NCBI RefSeq assembly: GCF_001435095.1
Contig: NZ_AZFC01000002.1
Coordinates: forward strand, 1-64,000
From: Levilactobacillus spicheri DSM 15429
Lineage (GTDB): Bacteria > Bacillota > Bacilli > Lactobacillales > Lactobacillaceae
Direction of reading: 5' to 3'
DNA length: 64,000 bases
Made by a program: the position numbers and the translations under genes. Position 1 is the first letter of the stretch, and each line of letters starts with the position of its first letter. A model generated the notes under the pieces. It worked only from the letters and a program-made list of their open reading frames with translations. It did no database searches and was not told where the DNA came from. Of the stretch, positions 14,312-25,197 are shown one piece after another.

Positions 14312-16128
14312 AGATTAGTCGGCGTCCGGGGATTCTTGACCTCGGCCGTGACCTCCGCCTGCAGCGTCACGTGGATGGTCGACGCCACGGTCTTACTGAT
14401 CCCCAACTTCTGCAAGTCCTCGACCGCCGCTTCGCTGATTCGCTTGGTCGACCCGAACTTGCGCAACAGCTTGTTGCGCGTCTTCGGCCCCACCCCGGGG
14501 ATCTGATCCAGCCGGGAACTCAGCGAGTGCTTGGTGTGGACCTGCCGGTGGAAGGTAATCGCGAACCGGTGCACCTCGTCTTGAATCCGCTGGACCAGGT
14601 AAAAGCCCTGGCTCTTCGGATCAAGGTGAATGTGGTGGTCGTCGCCCCCGTACAGGAGGTCCGCCGTCTTATGGTGGTCGTTTTTGACCATCCCCGCCAC
14701 GGGAATGTGCAGATCTAGCTCGTTTTCCAGCACGTCCTTGACGGCGTTCATCTGGATGTCGCCCCCGTCCATCAGGATCAGGTCGGGCATGGCGGCATGT
14801 TCCTTGAGCAGACGGGTATAGCGCCGCCGAATGACCTCCATCGTGCTCGCCGTTTCATCGGCGTGGTCCACCGTCCGCAGCTTATACTTCCGATACAATT
14901 TCTTATTAGGTTGCCCATCGACGAAGACCACCATGGCCGAGACCAGGTCGGCCCCCTGAATGTGCGAGTGGTCGAAGGCCTCGATCTTGTGGCCCGGGGC
15001 GATTCCCAGGGCATCGGTGATCTCTTTCATGGCCCCGGTCGTCTTGCTTTCGTCTAACTCCAACAACCGGAACTTTTCTTCCAACACCAGCCGGGCATTC
15101 TTCCCCGCCATCTCCAGCAGGTCGCGCTTCGTTCCCCGTTGCGGGGTCCGAACGGGCACGTGCAGCAGGGCCTCGATCATCTCGCCATCCAGACTCTTGG
15201 GCACCAGAATCTCCCGCGGCAGCACCGTATTCTTGCGTTGATAAAACTGTACGATGAAGCTGGCCAACTCTTCTTCGGCCGTGCTGACCACGGGGAAGAG
15301 CCGTTTTTCGCGCTTCATCAGCCGGGCCTGGCGAATGAAGAAGACCTGAATCGACAACCAGCCCTTATCCAGGTAAAAGTTGAAGATGTCCCGGGGCGTG
15401 TTGTCGTTCGAAATGATCTTCTGCTTTTCCACCGTTGCGTCGATGTAGCGAATCTGGTCGCGCAAGTCCGCCGCCCGCTCGTATTCCAGGTCGGCCGCTG
15501 CGGCCTCCATGCGCTTATGGAGCGCCTTTTCGGCGTGCCCGGTGTTCCCGTTCAGAAACGACTTGATCTGCCGAATCTGCCGCTCATAATCGGCCTCTGG
15601 GACCTCTTTGAAGCAGGCCCCCAAGCATTGACCCATGTGGTAGTACAGACACGGCCGGCCCTGATACCCGGTGCACCGGCGGAGCGGGTAGACCTTTTGT
15701 AAGAAGTGAATGGTCTCCTCGGCCGCGTAAACGTTCGGGTAGGGCCCGAAGTAGTAGCCCCCGTCCTTCTTGATCTCACTGACCAGGAGGAGCTGCGGGT
15801 CCCGCTCGTGCGTGATCTTAATGTACGGGTACCCGGTCCCCCGCTTCAGCTTGATGTTGAAGTAGGGCTGATGCTTCTGAATCAGCGTGATTTCTAACAG
15901 AAAGGCTTCCTTGTCGGTCGAGGTGATAATGGTCTCGAAGTCCCGAATCTCACTGACCAGCTGGGCCGTTTTTCCCGTATGACTGCTCTTAAAGTAAGAA
16001 CGTACCCGGTTCTTTAGATTTTTGGCCTTCCCCACGTAGATGATCTGACTGTTCAGGTTCTTCATCAGATAGCACCCCGGCATGTCGGGTAACAAAGCCA
16101 ACTTATGTTCCAAATATTCCGTCGCCAC
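14308..16128 (-). CDS. uvrC: Excinuclease ABC subunit C
   Basis: The 606-aa nuclease makes the two incisions in nucleotide excision repair with UvrA and UvrB. The GIY-YIG domain is at residues about 10-90 (MPGCYLMKNLN, IIYVGKAKNLKNR). The UVR helix pair is near 200-235 (LEYERAADLRDQIRYI). The RNase H-like domain has DHSHIQGADLVSAMV and LILMDGGDIQ, and tandem helix-hairpin-helix motifs lie at the C-terminus (IPGVGPKTRNKLL). The GTG at 16128 has a GGAGGG site; the TTG at 16143 overlaps that site, so I reject it. Confidence 0.97.
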   Translation of the reverse strand: MATEYLEHKLALLPDMPGCYLMKNLNSQIIYVGKAKNLKNRVRSYFKSSHTGKTAQLVSEIRDFETIITSTDKEAFLLEITLIQKHQPYFNIKLKRGTGYPYIKITHERDPQLLLVSEIKKDGGYYFGPYPNVYAAEETIHFLQKVYPLRRCTGYQGRPCLYYHMGQCLGACFKEVPEADYERQIRQIKSFLNGNTGHAEKALHKRMEAAAADLEYERAADLRDQIRYIDATVEKQKIISNDNTPRDIFNFYLDKGWLSIQVFFIRQARLMKREKRLFPVVSTAEEELASFIVQFYQRKNTVLPREILVPKSLDGEMIEALLHVPVRTPQRGTKRDLLEMAGKNARLVLEEKFRLLELDESKTTGAMKEITDALGIAPGHKIEAFDHSHIQGADLVSAMVVFVDGQPNKKLYRKYKLRTVDHADETASTMEVIRRRYTRLLKEHAAMPDLILMDGGDIQMNAVKDVLENELDLHIPVAGMVKNDHHKTADLLYGGDDHHIHLDPKSQGFYLVQRIQDEVHRFAITFHRQVHTKHSLSSRLDQIPGVGPKTRNKLLRKFGSTKRISEAAVEDLQKLGISKTVASTIHVTLQAEVTAEVKNPRTPTNL

Positions 16129-16208
16129 CGTGCGTCCCTCCAATTCTGAATGACCGAACGGTGGTCACCTCGCGACCGCCTTTCGGTTAAATTTGCGTTC
16201 CCTGAATC

Positions 16209-16242
16209 CGCCGCGAACGGGGGAAACCTCCCCGTCCGGCGC
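16209..16242. promoter_or_regulatory. GC-rich hairpin in the uvrC leader
   Basis: GCCGCGAACGGGG pairs with CCCCGTCCGGC around a short loop. It lies between the uvrC promoter and start codon on the transcribed strand. There is no T-tract, so it is a leader structure rather than a terminator; a role in control is possible but not shown. Confidence 0.35.
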
Positions 16243-16257
16243 ATAATTAGCCTATAA

Positions 16258-16286
16258 AGTATAAGCCGAATACCTGTTTGGTGCAA
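16258..16286 (-). promoter_or_regulatory. uvrC promoter
   Basis: TTGCAC (16281-16286) and TATACT (16258-16263) on the minus strand, spaced 17 bp. It is divergent from the promoter of the small plus-strand gene. No LexA/DinR box is evident. Confidence 0.75.
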
Positions 16287-16315
16287 GCAATCACCCCGCC
16301 GACTAACGGCGATAA

Positions 16316-16344
16316 ATGACAAACGGGCTGAGTTCTGCTATGAT
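16316..16344 (+). promoter_or_regulatory. Promoter of the 59-aa gene
   Basis: ATGACA (16316-16321) and TATGAT (16339-16344) are spaced 17 bp, about 25 bases upstream of the coding start at 16372. Confidence 0.7.
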
Positions 16345-16371
16345 AACTGAAAAAGGTAGGGAGGTGGCTGC

Positions 16372-16551
16372 ATGGCTCTCAAAGTAAAACGTCAAGATGA
16401 CTTGGACTCCATGTTTGGCAAGTTCGCCCAAATGGATCCTAAGGACGCCAAGCGGGACAAGTTCCTGAAGCGCGCCGACGAACACAAAAATGACAAACGG
16501 CCGAAGGATCTCATCAAGGCTGACCAAGACAAGCACGACGAACAGAAGTAA
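16372..16551 (+). CDS. Small charged conserved protein (59 aa, SPJ_0845-like)
   Basis: A 59-aa reading frame on the plus strand starts at an ATG with a strong AGGGAGGTG site and a good promoter. The protein begins MALKVKRQDDLDSMFGKFA and is extremely rich in Lys and Asp (DPKDAKRDKFLKR, KADQDKHDEQK). It is soluble and largely helical or disordered. The N-terminal KRQDDLDxMF pattern resembles the small SPJ_0845 family found in streptococci and lactobacilli; function unknown. It is followed by a terminator shared with the converging MazG-like gene. Confidence 0.75.
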   Translation: MALKVKRQDDLDSMFGKFAQMDPKDAKRDKFLKRADEHKNDKRPKDLIKADQDKHDEQK

Positions 16552-16561
16552 CTGAATAACC

Positions 16562-16602
16562 AAAAAGCGTTCCTCACCGGTAGCTGGTGGGGGACGCTTT
16601 TT
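16562..16602. terminator. Bidirectional terminator
   Basis: AAAAAGCGTTCC and GGGACGCTTTTT flank an inner CC/GG stem. T-tracts occur on both strands between the 59-aa gene and the MazG-like gene. Confidence 0.85.
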
Positions 16603-16605
16603 GTC

Positions 16606-16905
16606 TTACGCTTGCTTATGGTAGCCGTTGGGGTAACGGTCATTCAGCCGCTGAATGTTTTGTTGGGCGACCTCATCAAAGTCGATATCCGCCCACTGCG
16701 CGACCTGACTCAGGTACCAGAGGACGTCCCCCATTTCCTTGACCAGGGCATCGTGGTCGAGGTCCTGGCCGTGGAAGGTATACCGCTTGACCAGTTCAAC
16801 GACTTGTCCCGTCTCACCGGCCAACCCTAAGGCACAGTTGGTCAAGACCTGTTCGTTGCCGTAAAGCGTGCGGTTCGCTGCTTTTTGATACTCGTTGAAT
16901 TCCAC
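16606..16905 (-). CDS. MazG-like nucleotide pyrophosphohydrolase
   Basis: The 99-aa protein is a single MazG-type NTP-PPase domain. The metal-binding pattern E-T-G-Q-V-x-E-L-V (about 30-38) and the later KEMGDVLWYLSQVA (ExxD, about 55-68) are visible. Such enzymes hydrolyse non-canonical or surplus (d)NTPs to the monophosphate. The GTG at 16905 has a GGAGGAA site; a longer reading to 16947 lies within the preceding gene. It starts 2 bases after the YsxC gene ends, so the two are co-transcribed. Confidence 0.85.
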   Translation of the reverse strand: MEFNEYQKAANRTLYGNEQVLTNCALGLAGETGQVVELVKRYTFHGQDLDHDALVKEMGDVLWYLSQVAQWADIDFDEVAQQNIQRLNDRYPNGYHKQA

Positions 16906-16907
16906 GT

Positions 16908-17501
16908 TTATTCCTCCCCAAAGGCTTGTTGTTCGATCCACTGCCATACCGCATCCTTGCCGTCCTTCTTGGGTGCGGAGAACAGCACGATGTTATCGGT
17001 ATTGGGCAGGCCTAACGTTTTCTTGATCTGACTGATGGTCTGGTTCCACTTGCCCCGCGCCACCTTGTCACTCTTGGTCGCCACGATCAAGGTCGGCAGC
17101 TGGTAATAGGCCAACCATTGATACATCTGTACGTCGTCGGCGGTCGGCGCGTGCCGGGCATCGATCAGCGACACGACTCCTTTAAGTTGGTCGCGTTGCG
17201 TCAGATAGGTCTCAATCATCTGGCCCCACTTTTCCCGTTCGGTCTTCGAGACCTTGGCGTACCCGTAACCGGGAACGTCCACAAAGTAAAGTTGATCCTC
17301 CACATTGTAGAAGTTCAGGGTCTGGGTCTTACCGGGCTGACTGGATGTGCGGGCGTATGAGCGCCGGTTGATCAACACGTTGGTCAATGACGATTTCCCA
17401 ACGTTTGAGCGGCCGACCAGGGCGATCTCGGGATAACCGGTCGTCGGGTACTGGCTCGGCTGAACCGCGCTCATAACGAGTTCTACGTGATGTACTTCCA
17501 T
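16908..17501 (-). CDS. yihA: Ribosome biogenesis GTPase YihA/YsxC (EngB)
   Basis: The 197-aa TRAFAC-class GTPase is needed for 50S subunit assembly. The P-loop [10 protein letters not shown] is at about residues 30-39, the G3 motif [10 protein letters not shown] at about 76-85 and the G4 motif TKSDKV at about 145-150. The N-terminus [19 protein letters not shown] is the usual family start. The bases at 17502-17634 upstream hold no gene; only a weak TAGAAT -10 is seen. It lies downstream of clpX, an order common in lactobacilli. Confidence 0.96.
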   Translation of the reverse strand: MEVHHVELVMSAVQPSQYPTTGYPEIALVGRSNVGKSSLTNVLINRRSYARTSSQPGKTQTLNFYNVEDQLYFVDVPGYGYAKVSKTEREKWGQMIETYLTQRDQLKGVVSLIDARHAPTADDVQMYQWLAYYQLPTLIVATKSDKVARGKWNQTISQIKKTLGLPNTDNIVLFSAPKKDGKDAVWQWIEQQAFGEE

Positions 17502-17634
17502 TCCTGTGTGCCATCCTCTCCAAAATATCTTTCATCATTCTAACACAGAACCCGGCTGCATACGGCCATCAGTTTAGCCGCCGACCACAAGAATCCGGTT
17601 TAAACCGCGTCAGTCCGGGCTCAAAATTTTCCAT

Positions 17635-17667
17635 AAAAAAGACGGCCAGTCCTTCAACTGGTCGTCT
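17635..17667 (-). terminator. clpX terminator
   Basis: A 10-bp stem, GACGGCCAGT/ACTGGTCGTC with one G-U, is followed on the minus strand by six T residues. Confidence 0.85.
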
Positions 17668-17685
17668 AATAAGCGTCTTAATGAT

Positions 17686-18936
17686 TTATGAAGCCTTCTG
17701 ATCCTTTAAAACCAGTTCTGGTTCGGCATGATCCGTCACCGTTTCCGCGGTAATGATGACCTTGGCCACGTCATGCCGACTTGGCAAGTCGAACATAATA
17801 TCGCGCATCACGGCTTCGATGATCGACCGCAGCCCCCGGGCACCGGTGTTCCGGGCGATGGCTAACTTCGCCATTTCCCGTAACGCTGCCGGCTGGAACT
17901 CCAGTTGAACGTCATCTAAGGACAGCAGCTTTTCGTACTGCTTGACCAACGCGTTCTTGGGTTCCGTCAGGATGCGAACCAGGTCGTTCTCGTCCAGCTT
18001 TTCCAGGGCCGTCAGGATTGGCAGCCGCCCGATGAATTCGGGAATCAACCCGAACTCCAAGAGGTCTTCCGGAATCACGTGTTGCATCAGGCTGTCACCC
18101 GAAGACAAGACTTGCTTTTCTTCGGTGTCGGCGCCAAACCCAATCGTCTGGTCACCTAACCGGCGCTTAACGATGTCTTCAATGCCGTCAAAGGCCCCAC
18201 CCACGATGAACAGGATGTTCGTGGTATCGATCTGAATGAACTCCTGTTGGGGATGCTTCCGGCCACCCTGAGGCGGCACGTTGGCAATGGTGCCTTCCAA
18301 AATCTTCAAGAGGGCTTGTTGAACCCCTTCACCGGAGACGTCCCGCGTAATCGAGACGTTTTCGGCCTTCTTAGCGATCTTATCGATTTCATCGATGTAG
18401 ATGATTCCCTTTTCCGCCCGGTCAACGTCGTAATCGGCGTTTTGCAGCAGCTTCAACAGGATGTTCTCCACGTCTTCCCCCACGTACCCGGCTTCCGTCA
18501 GGGTCGTGGCGTCCGCGATAGCAAACGGTACGTTCAAGATCTTAGCCAGGCTTTGCGCCAGGTAAGTCTTCCCCGAACCGGTAGGCCCGATGACCGCAAT
18601 GTTACTCTTCTGCAGTTCCGGACCGCCATCGTCCTTCGCCATCTCATTGACCCGCTTGTAGTGGTTGTACACCGCTACCGACAGGGTCCGCTTGGCTTCC
18701 GTTTGGCCAATCACGTAGTCGTTCAACGTCTTGACGATGTCCGCCGGCGTTGGCACCTCTAAGGTTTCTTGTGCGGCGCTTTGGCTAAATTCTTCATCGA
18801 TAATTTCTTTACAGAGATCGATGCATTCGTTACAGATGTAAACACCTGGCCCCGCGACGATCTTCCGTACTTGATCTTGGGTCTTCCCGCAAAAAGAGCA
18901 GGTCACTGGGCCATTCGTTTCGGTGTTTTCAAACAA
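17686..18936 (-). CDS. clpX: ATP-dependent Clp protease ATPase subunit ClpX
   Basis: The 416-aa AAA+ unfoldase feeds proteins to ClpP. The N-terminal zinc domain has CSFCG and CNEC. Walker A is [10 protein letters not shown] (about 115-124), the pore loop is GYVGED, Walker B is [11 protein letters not shown], and sensor and C-terminal D2 regions follow ([12 protein letters not shown]). I prefer the TTG start at 18936 (MFENTETNG...), spaced 8 bases from AAAGGG. The GTG at 18945 is inside that site. No CtsR or CIRCE box is evident upstream. Confidence 0.96.
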   Translation of the reverse strand: MFENTETNGPVTCSFCGKTQDQVRKIVAGPGVYICNECIDLCKEIIDEEFSQSAAQETLEVPTPADIVKTLNDYVIGQTEAKRTLSVAVYNHYKRVNEMAKDDGGPELQKSNIAVIGPTGSGKTYLAQSLAKILNVPFAIADATTLTEAGYVGEDVENILLKLLQNADYDVDRAEKGIIYIDEIDKIAKKAENVSITRDVSGEGVQQALLKILEGTIANVPPQGGRKHPQQEFIQIDTTNILFIVGGAFDGIEDIVKRRLGDQTIGFGADTEEKQVLSSGDSLMQHVIPEDLLEFGLIPEFIGRLPILTALEKLDENDLVRILTEPKNALVKQYEKLLSLDDVQLEFQPAALREMAKLAIARNTGARGLRSIIEAVMRDIMFDLPSRHDVAKVIITAETVTDHAEPELVLKDQKAS

Positions 18937-19095
18937 TAAACTCACCCTTTCTCTCCGGGCTATCGCCCCAGTATAATTCCTTGGTCAGTTTGCCTGTTCA
19001 GTGAACCAGGCACTCCCATCATTGATGTACTATACCACAGTTCCGACCGTTAGAGAATTAATCCGCCTTCAGGCCACGCCTGAAGGCCGCCAAAG

Positions 19096-19124
19096 AAAAA
19101 CCGGGATAACTAGTGTCATCCCGG
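19096..19124 (-). terminator. Trigger factor terminator
   Basis: CCGGGAT/ATCCCGG stem with a 10-base loop, followed on the minus strand by TTTTT. It separates tig from clpX. Confidence 0.85.
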
Positions 19125-19152
19125 TCAAAAACGCTTGCTAGGCTCAATCGGC

Positions 19153-20457
19153 TTAGTCTTCAGCGTCCTTCTTCTTGTCTTGCTTTGCAGAGTCGGCAAT
19201 CAAGTCAACGGCGGCCTTGATGGCGATATCATGCTTCAGCATGTCATCGGATAAGGCGCTCCGGACGGCACTTTCTTCCATCCCGTATTGACCAGCTAAG
19301 TCCTTGACTTCGGCCTTCACTTGGTCTTCCGTTGGTTCGATCTTCTCGGCTTCAACAACGGCTTCCAGAACCAAGTTCGTCTTGACCCGCTTTTCGGCAC
19401 CGTCAGCGAATTGCTTCCGCAAGTCGTCTTCCGTGGTCCCAGTCAGCTGGAAGTACATCTTTGGTTGGATCCCTTGTTGTTGCATGTTGGCCAGGTATTG
19501 GTCCATTTGACGATCGATGTCGTCCTTGATCATGGCTTCTGGAACGTCAGCGATTTCGGCGTTGTCAACAGCTTCGCTGATGGCTTCGTCTTCGATGGCG
19601 TCGTGAGCGGCCGTGGTCTTTTGTTCCTTCAGACGATCCTTGGTCTTGGCTTGTAATTCTTCAAGGCTGTCCACGTCTTCGTCGACGTCCTTAGCGAATT
19701 CATCGTCCAATTCTGGTAATTGCTTTTCCTTAACTTCGTGAATCGTCACCTTGAAAGTGGCTTCCTTGTCACGTAAGTCTTCGGCTTGGTAATCCTTCGG
19801 GAAGGTCACCTTAACGTCCACGTCGTCGCCAGCCTTGTGACCGATCAATTGGTCTTCGAAGCCAGGGATGAAGGAGTTAGAGCCTAATTCCAAGGAGTAG
19901 TTGTCGGCCTTACCGCCGTCGAACTGCTTGCCATCAACGTAACCGTCGAAGTCAATCACGACCGTGTCACCCTTAGCGGCTGGTTCGTCTTCCTTCAGGA
20001 CCAATTCAGCTTGTTGTTGACGTTGCTTTTCTAATTCAGCGTCAATGTCCTTTTGGTAAACCCGCGTGTTTTGCTTGGTAACACTCAAGCCCTTGTAGTC
20101 GCCTAACTTAACGTCGGGCTTAACCGTCACAACGGCCTTCAAGACCCAGGCCTTACCCTTGTCCATGGATTCAACATCCACTTGGGGTTGGTCAACGGGT
20201 TCGATTTCAGTTTCCTTGATAGCTTGTTCGTAAGCATCTGGTAACACGATGTTTAAAGCATCTTGGTATAAGGCTTCTTCACCGTACATTTGGTCAAAGA
20301 TTTGACGTGGCACACGACCCTTACGGAAACCAGGGACAGCCAGGTTCTTCTTAGTACGTTGGAAAGCTTTGTCCAAGCCTTCTTTAATCTTATCAGGCGC
20401 AATTTCAAAGGTTAATTCCCCTTTAGTTGCTTCCTTTTTTTCCCACTTTGCAGCCAT
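19153..20457 (-). CDS. tig: Trigger factor
   Basis: The 434-aa ribosome-associated chaperone and peptidyl-prolyl isomerase binds nascent chains at the tunnel exit. The ribosome-binding signature [10 protein letters not shown] is at about residues 43-52. The FKBP-type domain is at about 160-245 ([14 protein letters not shown]), and a helical C-terminal arm domain follows. The acidic-basic tail ([10 protein letters not shown]) is usual for lactobacilli. The ATG has a GGAGGG site. It has its own terminator and is upstream of clpX. Confidence 0.97.
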   Translation of the reverse strand: MAAKWEKKEATKGELTFEIAPDKIKEGLDKAFQRTKKNLAVPGFRKGRVPRQIFDQMYGEEALYQDALNIVLPDAYEQAIKETEIEPVDQPQVDVESMDKGKAWVLKAVVTVKPDVKLGDYKGLSVTKQNTRVYQKDIDAELEKQRQQQAELVLKEDEPAAKGDTVVIDFDGYVDGKQFDGGKADNYSLELGSNSFIPGFEDQLIGHKAGDDVDVKVTFPKDYQAEDLRDKEATFKVTIHEVKEKQLPELDDEFAKDVDEDVDSLEELQAKTKDRLKEQKTTAAHDAIEDEAISEAVDNAEIADVPEAMIKDDIDRQMDQYLANMQQQGIQPKMYFQLTGTTEDDLRKQFADGAEKRVKTNLVLEAVVEAEKIEPTEDQVKAEVKDLAGQYGMEESAVRSALSDDMLKHDIAIKAAVDLIADSAKQDKKKDAED

Positions 20458-20636
20458 TGTATTCCCTCCGAAATGAAAGATATTACTATTTACAATTCTA
20501 GCAATTGCATACTGTCTTAGTGTACCTTAACCGTTGCCAATTGTAAAATAGTTTTTGCTGAAAAGCCGTGGTGCACGGGCACTTTCCCGCTGAATCTCTT
20601 GAAATTTCACAAGAGCTCCCCCACGGTTTCAAGCAA

Positions 20637-20678
20637 AGAAAAAGGGACCGAAAAGCATCGCTTTTCAGGCCCCTTTTT
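20637..20678 (-). terminator. tuf terminator
   Basis: A long stem, AAAGGGACCGAAAAGC against GCTTTTCAGGCCCCTTT with a mismatch, ends on the minus strand in TTTTTCTTT. Confidence 0.9.
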
Positions 20679-20706
20679 GTGGTACGTCTAATTAACCGAG
20701 GTTAAA

Positions 20707-21897
<1,191 letters not shown>

Positions 21898-22071
21898 TAA
21901 TGAAACCCTCCTGTATTTTATCGTAAGAATGTTTAACTTTCAGACGAAAATTAATCACTCTTTGCGTAAAATTATACTACTTCTTCCCTGAAAGGGAAAG
22001 CTGGAACCCTTCCAAAAAAGAATCCTTGACTAGTATATCTGCTCGCGATTTATTTGTAAACTAAAAAATCA

Positions 22072-22998
22072 TTAATTTTCGGACTTTTCCCCATTTGCAG
22101 CGGCAAATAGCGTTTCCAAATGCTTAGCCAAGCGACTTTGCCAAGTTTTAATTTGGTTGACCGCCGATTCTGGAAGTGACTGATCAAGGGGTCGACCCGC
22201 GAGCCAATCGACCCAAGCCCGGGGATGGGTTACAATTTTATCGGCAAAAGGATACAACATCATCAGTTGTAAGTTGAGCGTTTGCCGAACGTTTGCGGCC
22301 AATCCCGGATTATTTTGAGCAATCTGCTCCTGGAGATACGTCAGAGCTTGCTGGGCAGCTGAACCGGCAAACACCCCTTCCAATTGCGCGGTCGAGACGG
22401 TGTGTTGTTGCTCATCCAGCCAATGCACCTGCACAGTCATTTTAACACGTAATCGGAAAAGTTCCTCTAATAACGTCGCCCGCAGCAACGGATGTAAAAA
22501 CGGATCGACCAGCAGGTACTGCGTCCCCTTGAGAAAATCCGCCAGGGGCAATTGGTGCGCCCGGAGTAGCCGCCGTTGCTGCTCGCGCAACGGAACGTCA
22601 CCCAGGTGATAAAATTGCTTGGCAATCACCCGCTGCGTCGCGGCCAACGCCGTTTGCGCCCGTTCCTCGGCCGTCACGATGCGTGGCAATTCCTGGGCTT
22701 GCCAGGACGCGGCCTGTGGAAGCGCGCATAACTCGCGGGCAAAGATAAATTGCTGATTCTGTAACGCGATGGTGATGCGCCAGGTGAACCACTCGGCGCT
22801 CACCAAATAAGCCCCGTCATTTTCAGCGGCAATCTGCTCAGCGGCTAAGAATTGTTGGTCGTGGTAGAGACTGACCGCCAGATACCGGTTCAATTCGGGA
22901 CGTTGATCCGCCTGGTACAGCGTCGTAAAGGCCGCACTCGCCTGAGACCACTTTTCGGCGTTAAAGGCCGCCAGGGCCGTTTCAAAGGTCGGAGTCAC
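22072..22998 (-). CDS. Tetratricopeptide-repeat-like protein (DUF3196/YpiA-like)
   Basis: A 308-aa soluble helical protein. The first 100 residues show TPR-like alternation (FETALAAFNAEKWSQASAAFTTLY, LNRYLAVSLYHDQQFLAAEQ, WRITIALQNQQFIFARELC). The pattern and length suggest the DUF3196/YpiA group of TPR proteins of Firmicutes; function not established. The GTG start has a strong AAAGGAGG site. It lies between rnjB and tuf with a terminator from rnjB upstream, so it appears to be transcribed separately. Family assignment is moderate. Confidence 0.7.
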   Translation of the reverse strand: MTPTFETALAAFNAEKWSQASAAFTTLYQADQRPELNRYLAVSLYHDQQFLAAEQIAAENDGAYLVSAEWFTWRITIALQNQQFIFARELCALPQAASWQAQELPRIVTAEERAQTALAATQRVIAKQFYHLGDVPLREQQRRLLRAHQLPLADFLKGTQYLLVDPFLHPLLRATLLEELFRLRVKMTVQVHWLDEQQHTVSTAQLEGVFAGSAAQQALTYLQEQIAQNNPGLAANVRQTLNLQLMMLYPFADKIVTHPRAWVDWLAGRPLDQSLPESAVNQIKTWQSRLAKHLETLFAAANGEKSEN

Positions 22999-23022
22999 CC
23001 GACCGCCTCCTTTCAGGGTGCG

Positions 23023-23056
23023 AAAATGGACCGGCCTTCATACGAAGGTCAGTCCA
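23023..23056 (-). terminator. rnjB terminator
   Basis: A 13-bp stem with two mismatches or G-U pairs (23027-23039 with 23044-23056) and a 4-base loop is followed on the minus strand by TTTT. It sits just before the TPR gene start. Confidence 0.75.
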
Positions 23057-23077
23057 CTTGCTAAAACCGTTCATTCA

Positions 23078-24952
23078 TTAAGCTTGTTGGTCCGTGTTCG
23101 CCGTGGCGTGCTTGGCAGAACTGTGCCGCCGCCGACGGTGATTCCGGGACTTGTGCGCGGGCTGGTTCGCCGCGTTGGCGTCTTTGGGCGCCTTCTTCTG
23201 TCCCTTCGTCTGGTGGGTCTGCTTACTTGCTGGTTGCGCGGGCTGGCTGGCCTTCGTCGCCGTCTTGCTCTTCCCTGAGCGCCGGTGATGTTGGTTGACC
23301 TCCATGATGACGGGCAAGATCACGGGCCGGCGATGGGTCTGCTCGAACAGGTAGTGGCTGAGATGTTCCCGGACGTCCTGCTTCAAGTGTCCCCAATCGA
23401 ATTCCTTATTGTCCAGATTATTCTGCACCGTCTTGCAGATGATCTCGGCGCTCTCGTGCATCAAGTCCTTATTGGCCTTGACGTACACGAAGCCCCGCGA
23501 CGTGATCTTGGGTTCCGCCACGATCTGTTTCTTCTTCCGGTCAATCGTCACAACGGCGATAAAGATCCCATCGTCGGCCAAGACCTTCCGATCCCGCAGT
23601 ACGATGTTCCCAATATCACCGACCCCGATACCGTCGATCATGGTGTCGCTCACGTCGATGCCTTCACCCAGGCCCATCTCGCCGTTCGCATACGTCAGCA
23701 CGTCACCCTTGGCCAGGATAAAGATGTTTTCGGGCTTCATCCCCAGTTCCAGGGCCGCCTGTGCGTGGGCGTTCAACAGCCGGTATTCCCCCTGAATTGG
23801 GATCAGATACTTCGGCTTCATCAGGTTCAACATCAGCTGCAGGTCCCGCTTGTAGGCGTGACCCGAGGAATTCAGTTCATCGGAGATGGCCTTGACTTCG
23901 CCCCCCGCCCGGTAGATCATGTCCCGGGTCTGCGCCACGGTCGTGTCCATCGCGTGGGATGGCGTGGTCACGATGTAAACCAAGTCACCCGGTTGGATAT
24001 TCAATTGTTTTTCCTGCTTGTTGGCCATTCGTTGGATCGCCTTGATGGGCTCGCCCATCTTCCCGGTCTGTAAAATCACGGTCTCACCGGGCGCCAACGC
24101 GTCCAATTGGTCTGGGGTGACCAGCAGGTCGTCGTCAAAGGACAGCTTCCCCAGTTGCATGGCCGTATTCACGATCTTTTCCAGATCCTTACCGGTCAAG
24201 CAGACCTTACGACCGGTCTTAACGGCCGCGTCAAAGACCTGTTGGATACGCAGGATGTTCGACGCCACGCAGGCCACGATGATGCGCCCGTCGCGGTAGT
24301 GGAACGTCTCCTCGATCGATTCGGCTAACGTCTGTTCGGAAGCGTTCATGCTAGGGTTCTCGGCGTTGGCGGAGTCACTCAGGAGTGCCAGGACTCCCGA
24401 CTGCCCAATCGCCCCGAGACGCGCGTAGTCGGTCTGATAACCGGGCTTCGCCGTCTGGTCGAACTTGAAGTCCCCGGTGTAAACGATGCGGCCTTCGTCG
24501 GTCTTCAGAACGATCCCCAGGGATTCTGGGATTGAGTGGGTCGTCGCGAAGAAGGAAACCACCACGTCGCCAAAGTCGATTTCCGTCTTTTCATCGATAA
24601 CGTGAAAATCGTCGTAGTTCTTGACGTTGGGTTCGGCGGCCACGTTGATCTTCGCCAGCGCGATCGTCATCTCGGACCCGAAGACGGGCACGTTAAACTC
24701 ACTCAAGAAGTACGGTAACGCGCCGATGGCATCGGCATGGCCGTGGGTCAGGAAGACGCCCACGATGCGGTCCTTGTTTTCCCGGAGATACGACCAGTCC
24801 GGAATGACCACGTCGATCCCCAATAATTCATTTTCCGGGTACTTTAACCCACAGTCTAAAATGTAAATACTGCCGTTAACGTCGACCGCATACATGTTCT
24901 TACCGTTCTCGCGGACACCGCCGAACGGGATAATCTTAATTTTTGCACTCAT
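23078..24952 (-). CDS. rnjB: Ribonuclease J2
   Basis: This 624-aa metallo-beta-lactamase/beta-CASP protein is the RNase J2 paralogue and partners RNase J1 in mRNA turnover. The zinc motif here reads THGHADAIG: the second His of the canonical HxHxDH is replaced by Ala, so the metal site is incomplete. Later motifs (GDFKFDQTAKP, SDSANAENPS, SSGHAYKRDLQLML) are also divergent from J1. A Lys/Arg/His/Gln-rich low-complexity tail of about 75 residues follows, likely RNA-binding. Position next to rpsO fits rnjB. The ATG has a GAGGTG site. Reduced catalysis is inferred from the missing ligand. Confidence 0.92.
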   Translation of the reverse strand: MSAKIKIIPFGGVRENGKNMYAVDVNGSIYILDCGLKYPENELLGIDVVIPDWSYLRENKDRIVGVFLTHGHADAIGALPYFLSEFNVPVFGSEMTIALAKINVAAEPNVKNYDDFHVIDEKTEIDFGDVVVSFFATTHSIPESLGIVLKTDEGRIVYTGDFKFDQTAKPGYQTDYARLGAIGQSGVLALLSDSANAENPSMNASEQTLAESIEETFHYRDGRIIVACVASNILRIQQVFDAAVKTGRKVCLTGKDLEKIVNTAMQLGKLSFDDDLLVTPDQLDALAPGETVILQTGKMGEPIKAIQRMANKQEKQLNIQPGDLVYIVTTPSHAMDTTVAQTRDMIYRAGGEVKAISDELNSSGHAYKRDLQLMLNLMKPKYLIPIQGEYRLLNAHAQAALELGMKPENIFILAKGDVLTYANGEMGLGEGIDVSDTMIDGIGVGDIGNIVLRDRKVLADDGIFIAVVTIDRKKKQIVAEPKITSRGFVYVKANKDLMHESAEIICKTVQNNLDNKEFDWGHLKQDVREHLSHYLFEQTHRRPVILPVIMEVNQHHRRSGKSKTATKASQPAQPASKQTHQTKGQKKAPKDANAANQPAHKSRNHRRRRHSSAKHATANTDQQA

Positions 24953-25145
24953 AAGTTCACCTCAAATAACTCTTTCATTCATGTTTGATACCGGAGATTC
25001 TCCAGTTATTGCTTCGCGGGTAACGTCCACCGCGATTCGTCCGTAATTAAACTTACCTTAGTCTATCATTATTCGTGCTTTTAGGAAACCCATTAGTGTC
25101 GTCGGTGCCGTGATTCCGGTCTTTTTAGCCAATAATGTCAGGTAT

Positions 25146-25180
25146 AAAAAAAGCCCATTCCCCAACAGGGAACGGACTTT
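25146..25180 (-). terminator. rpsO terminator
   Basis: AAGCCCATTCCC against GGGAACGGACTT, closing on a short loop, is followed on the minus strand by a seven-T tract. Confidence 0.88.
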
Positions 25181-25197
25181 GTCGGCGGTTCGTCGGA

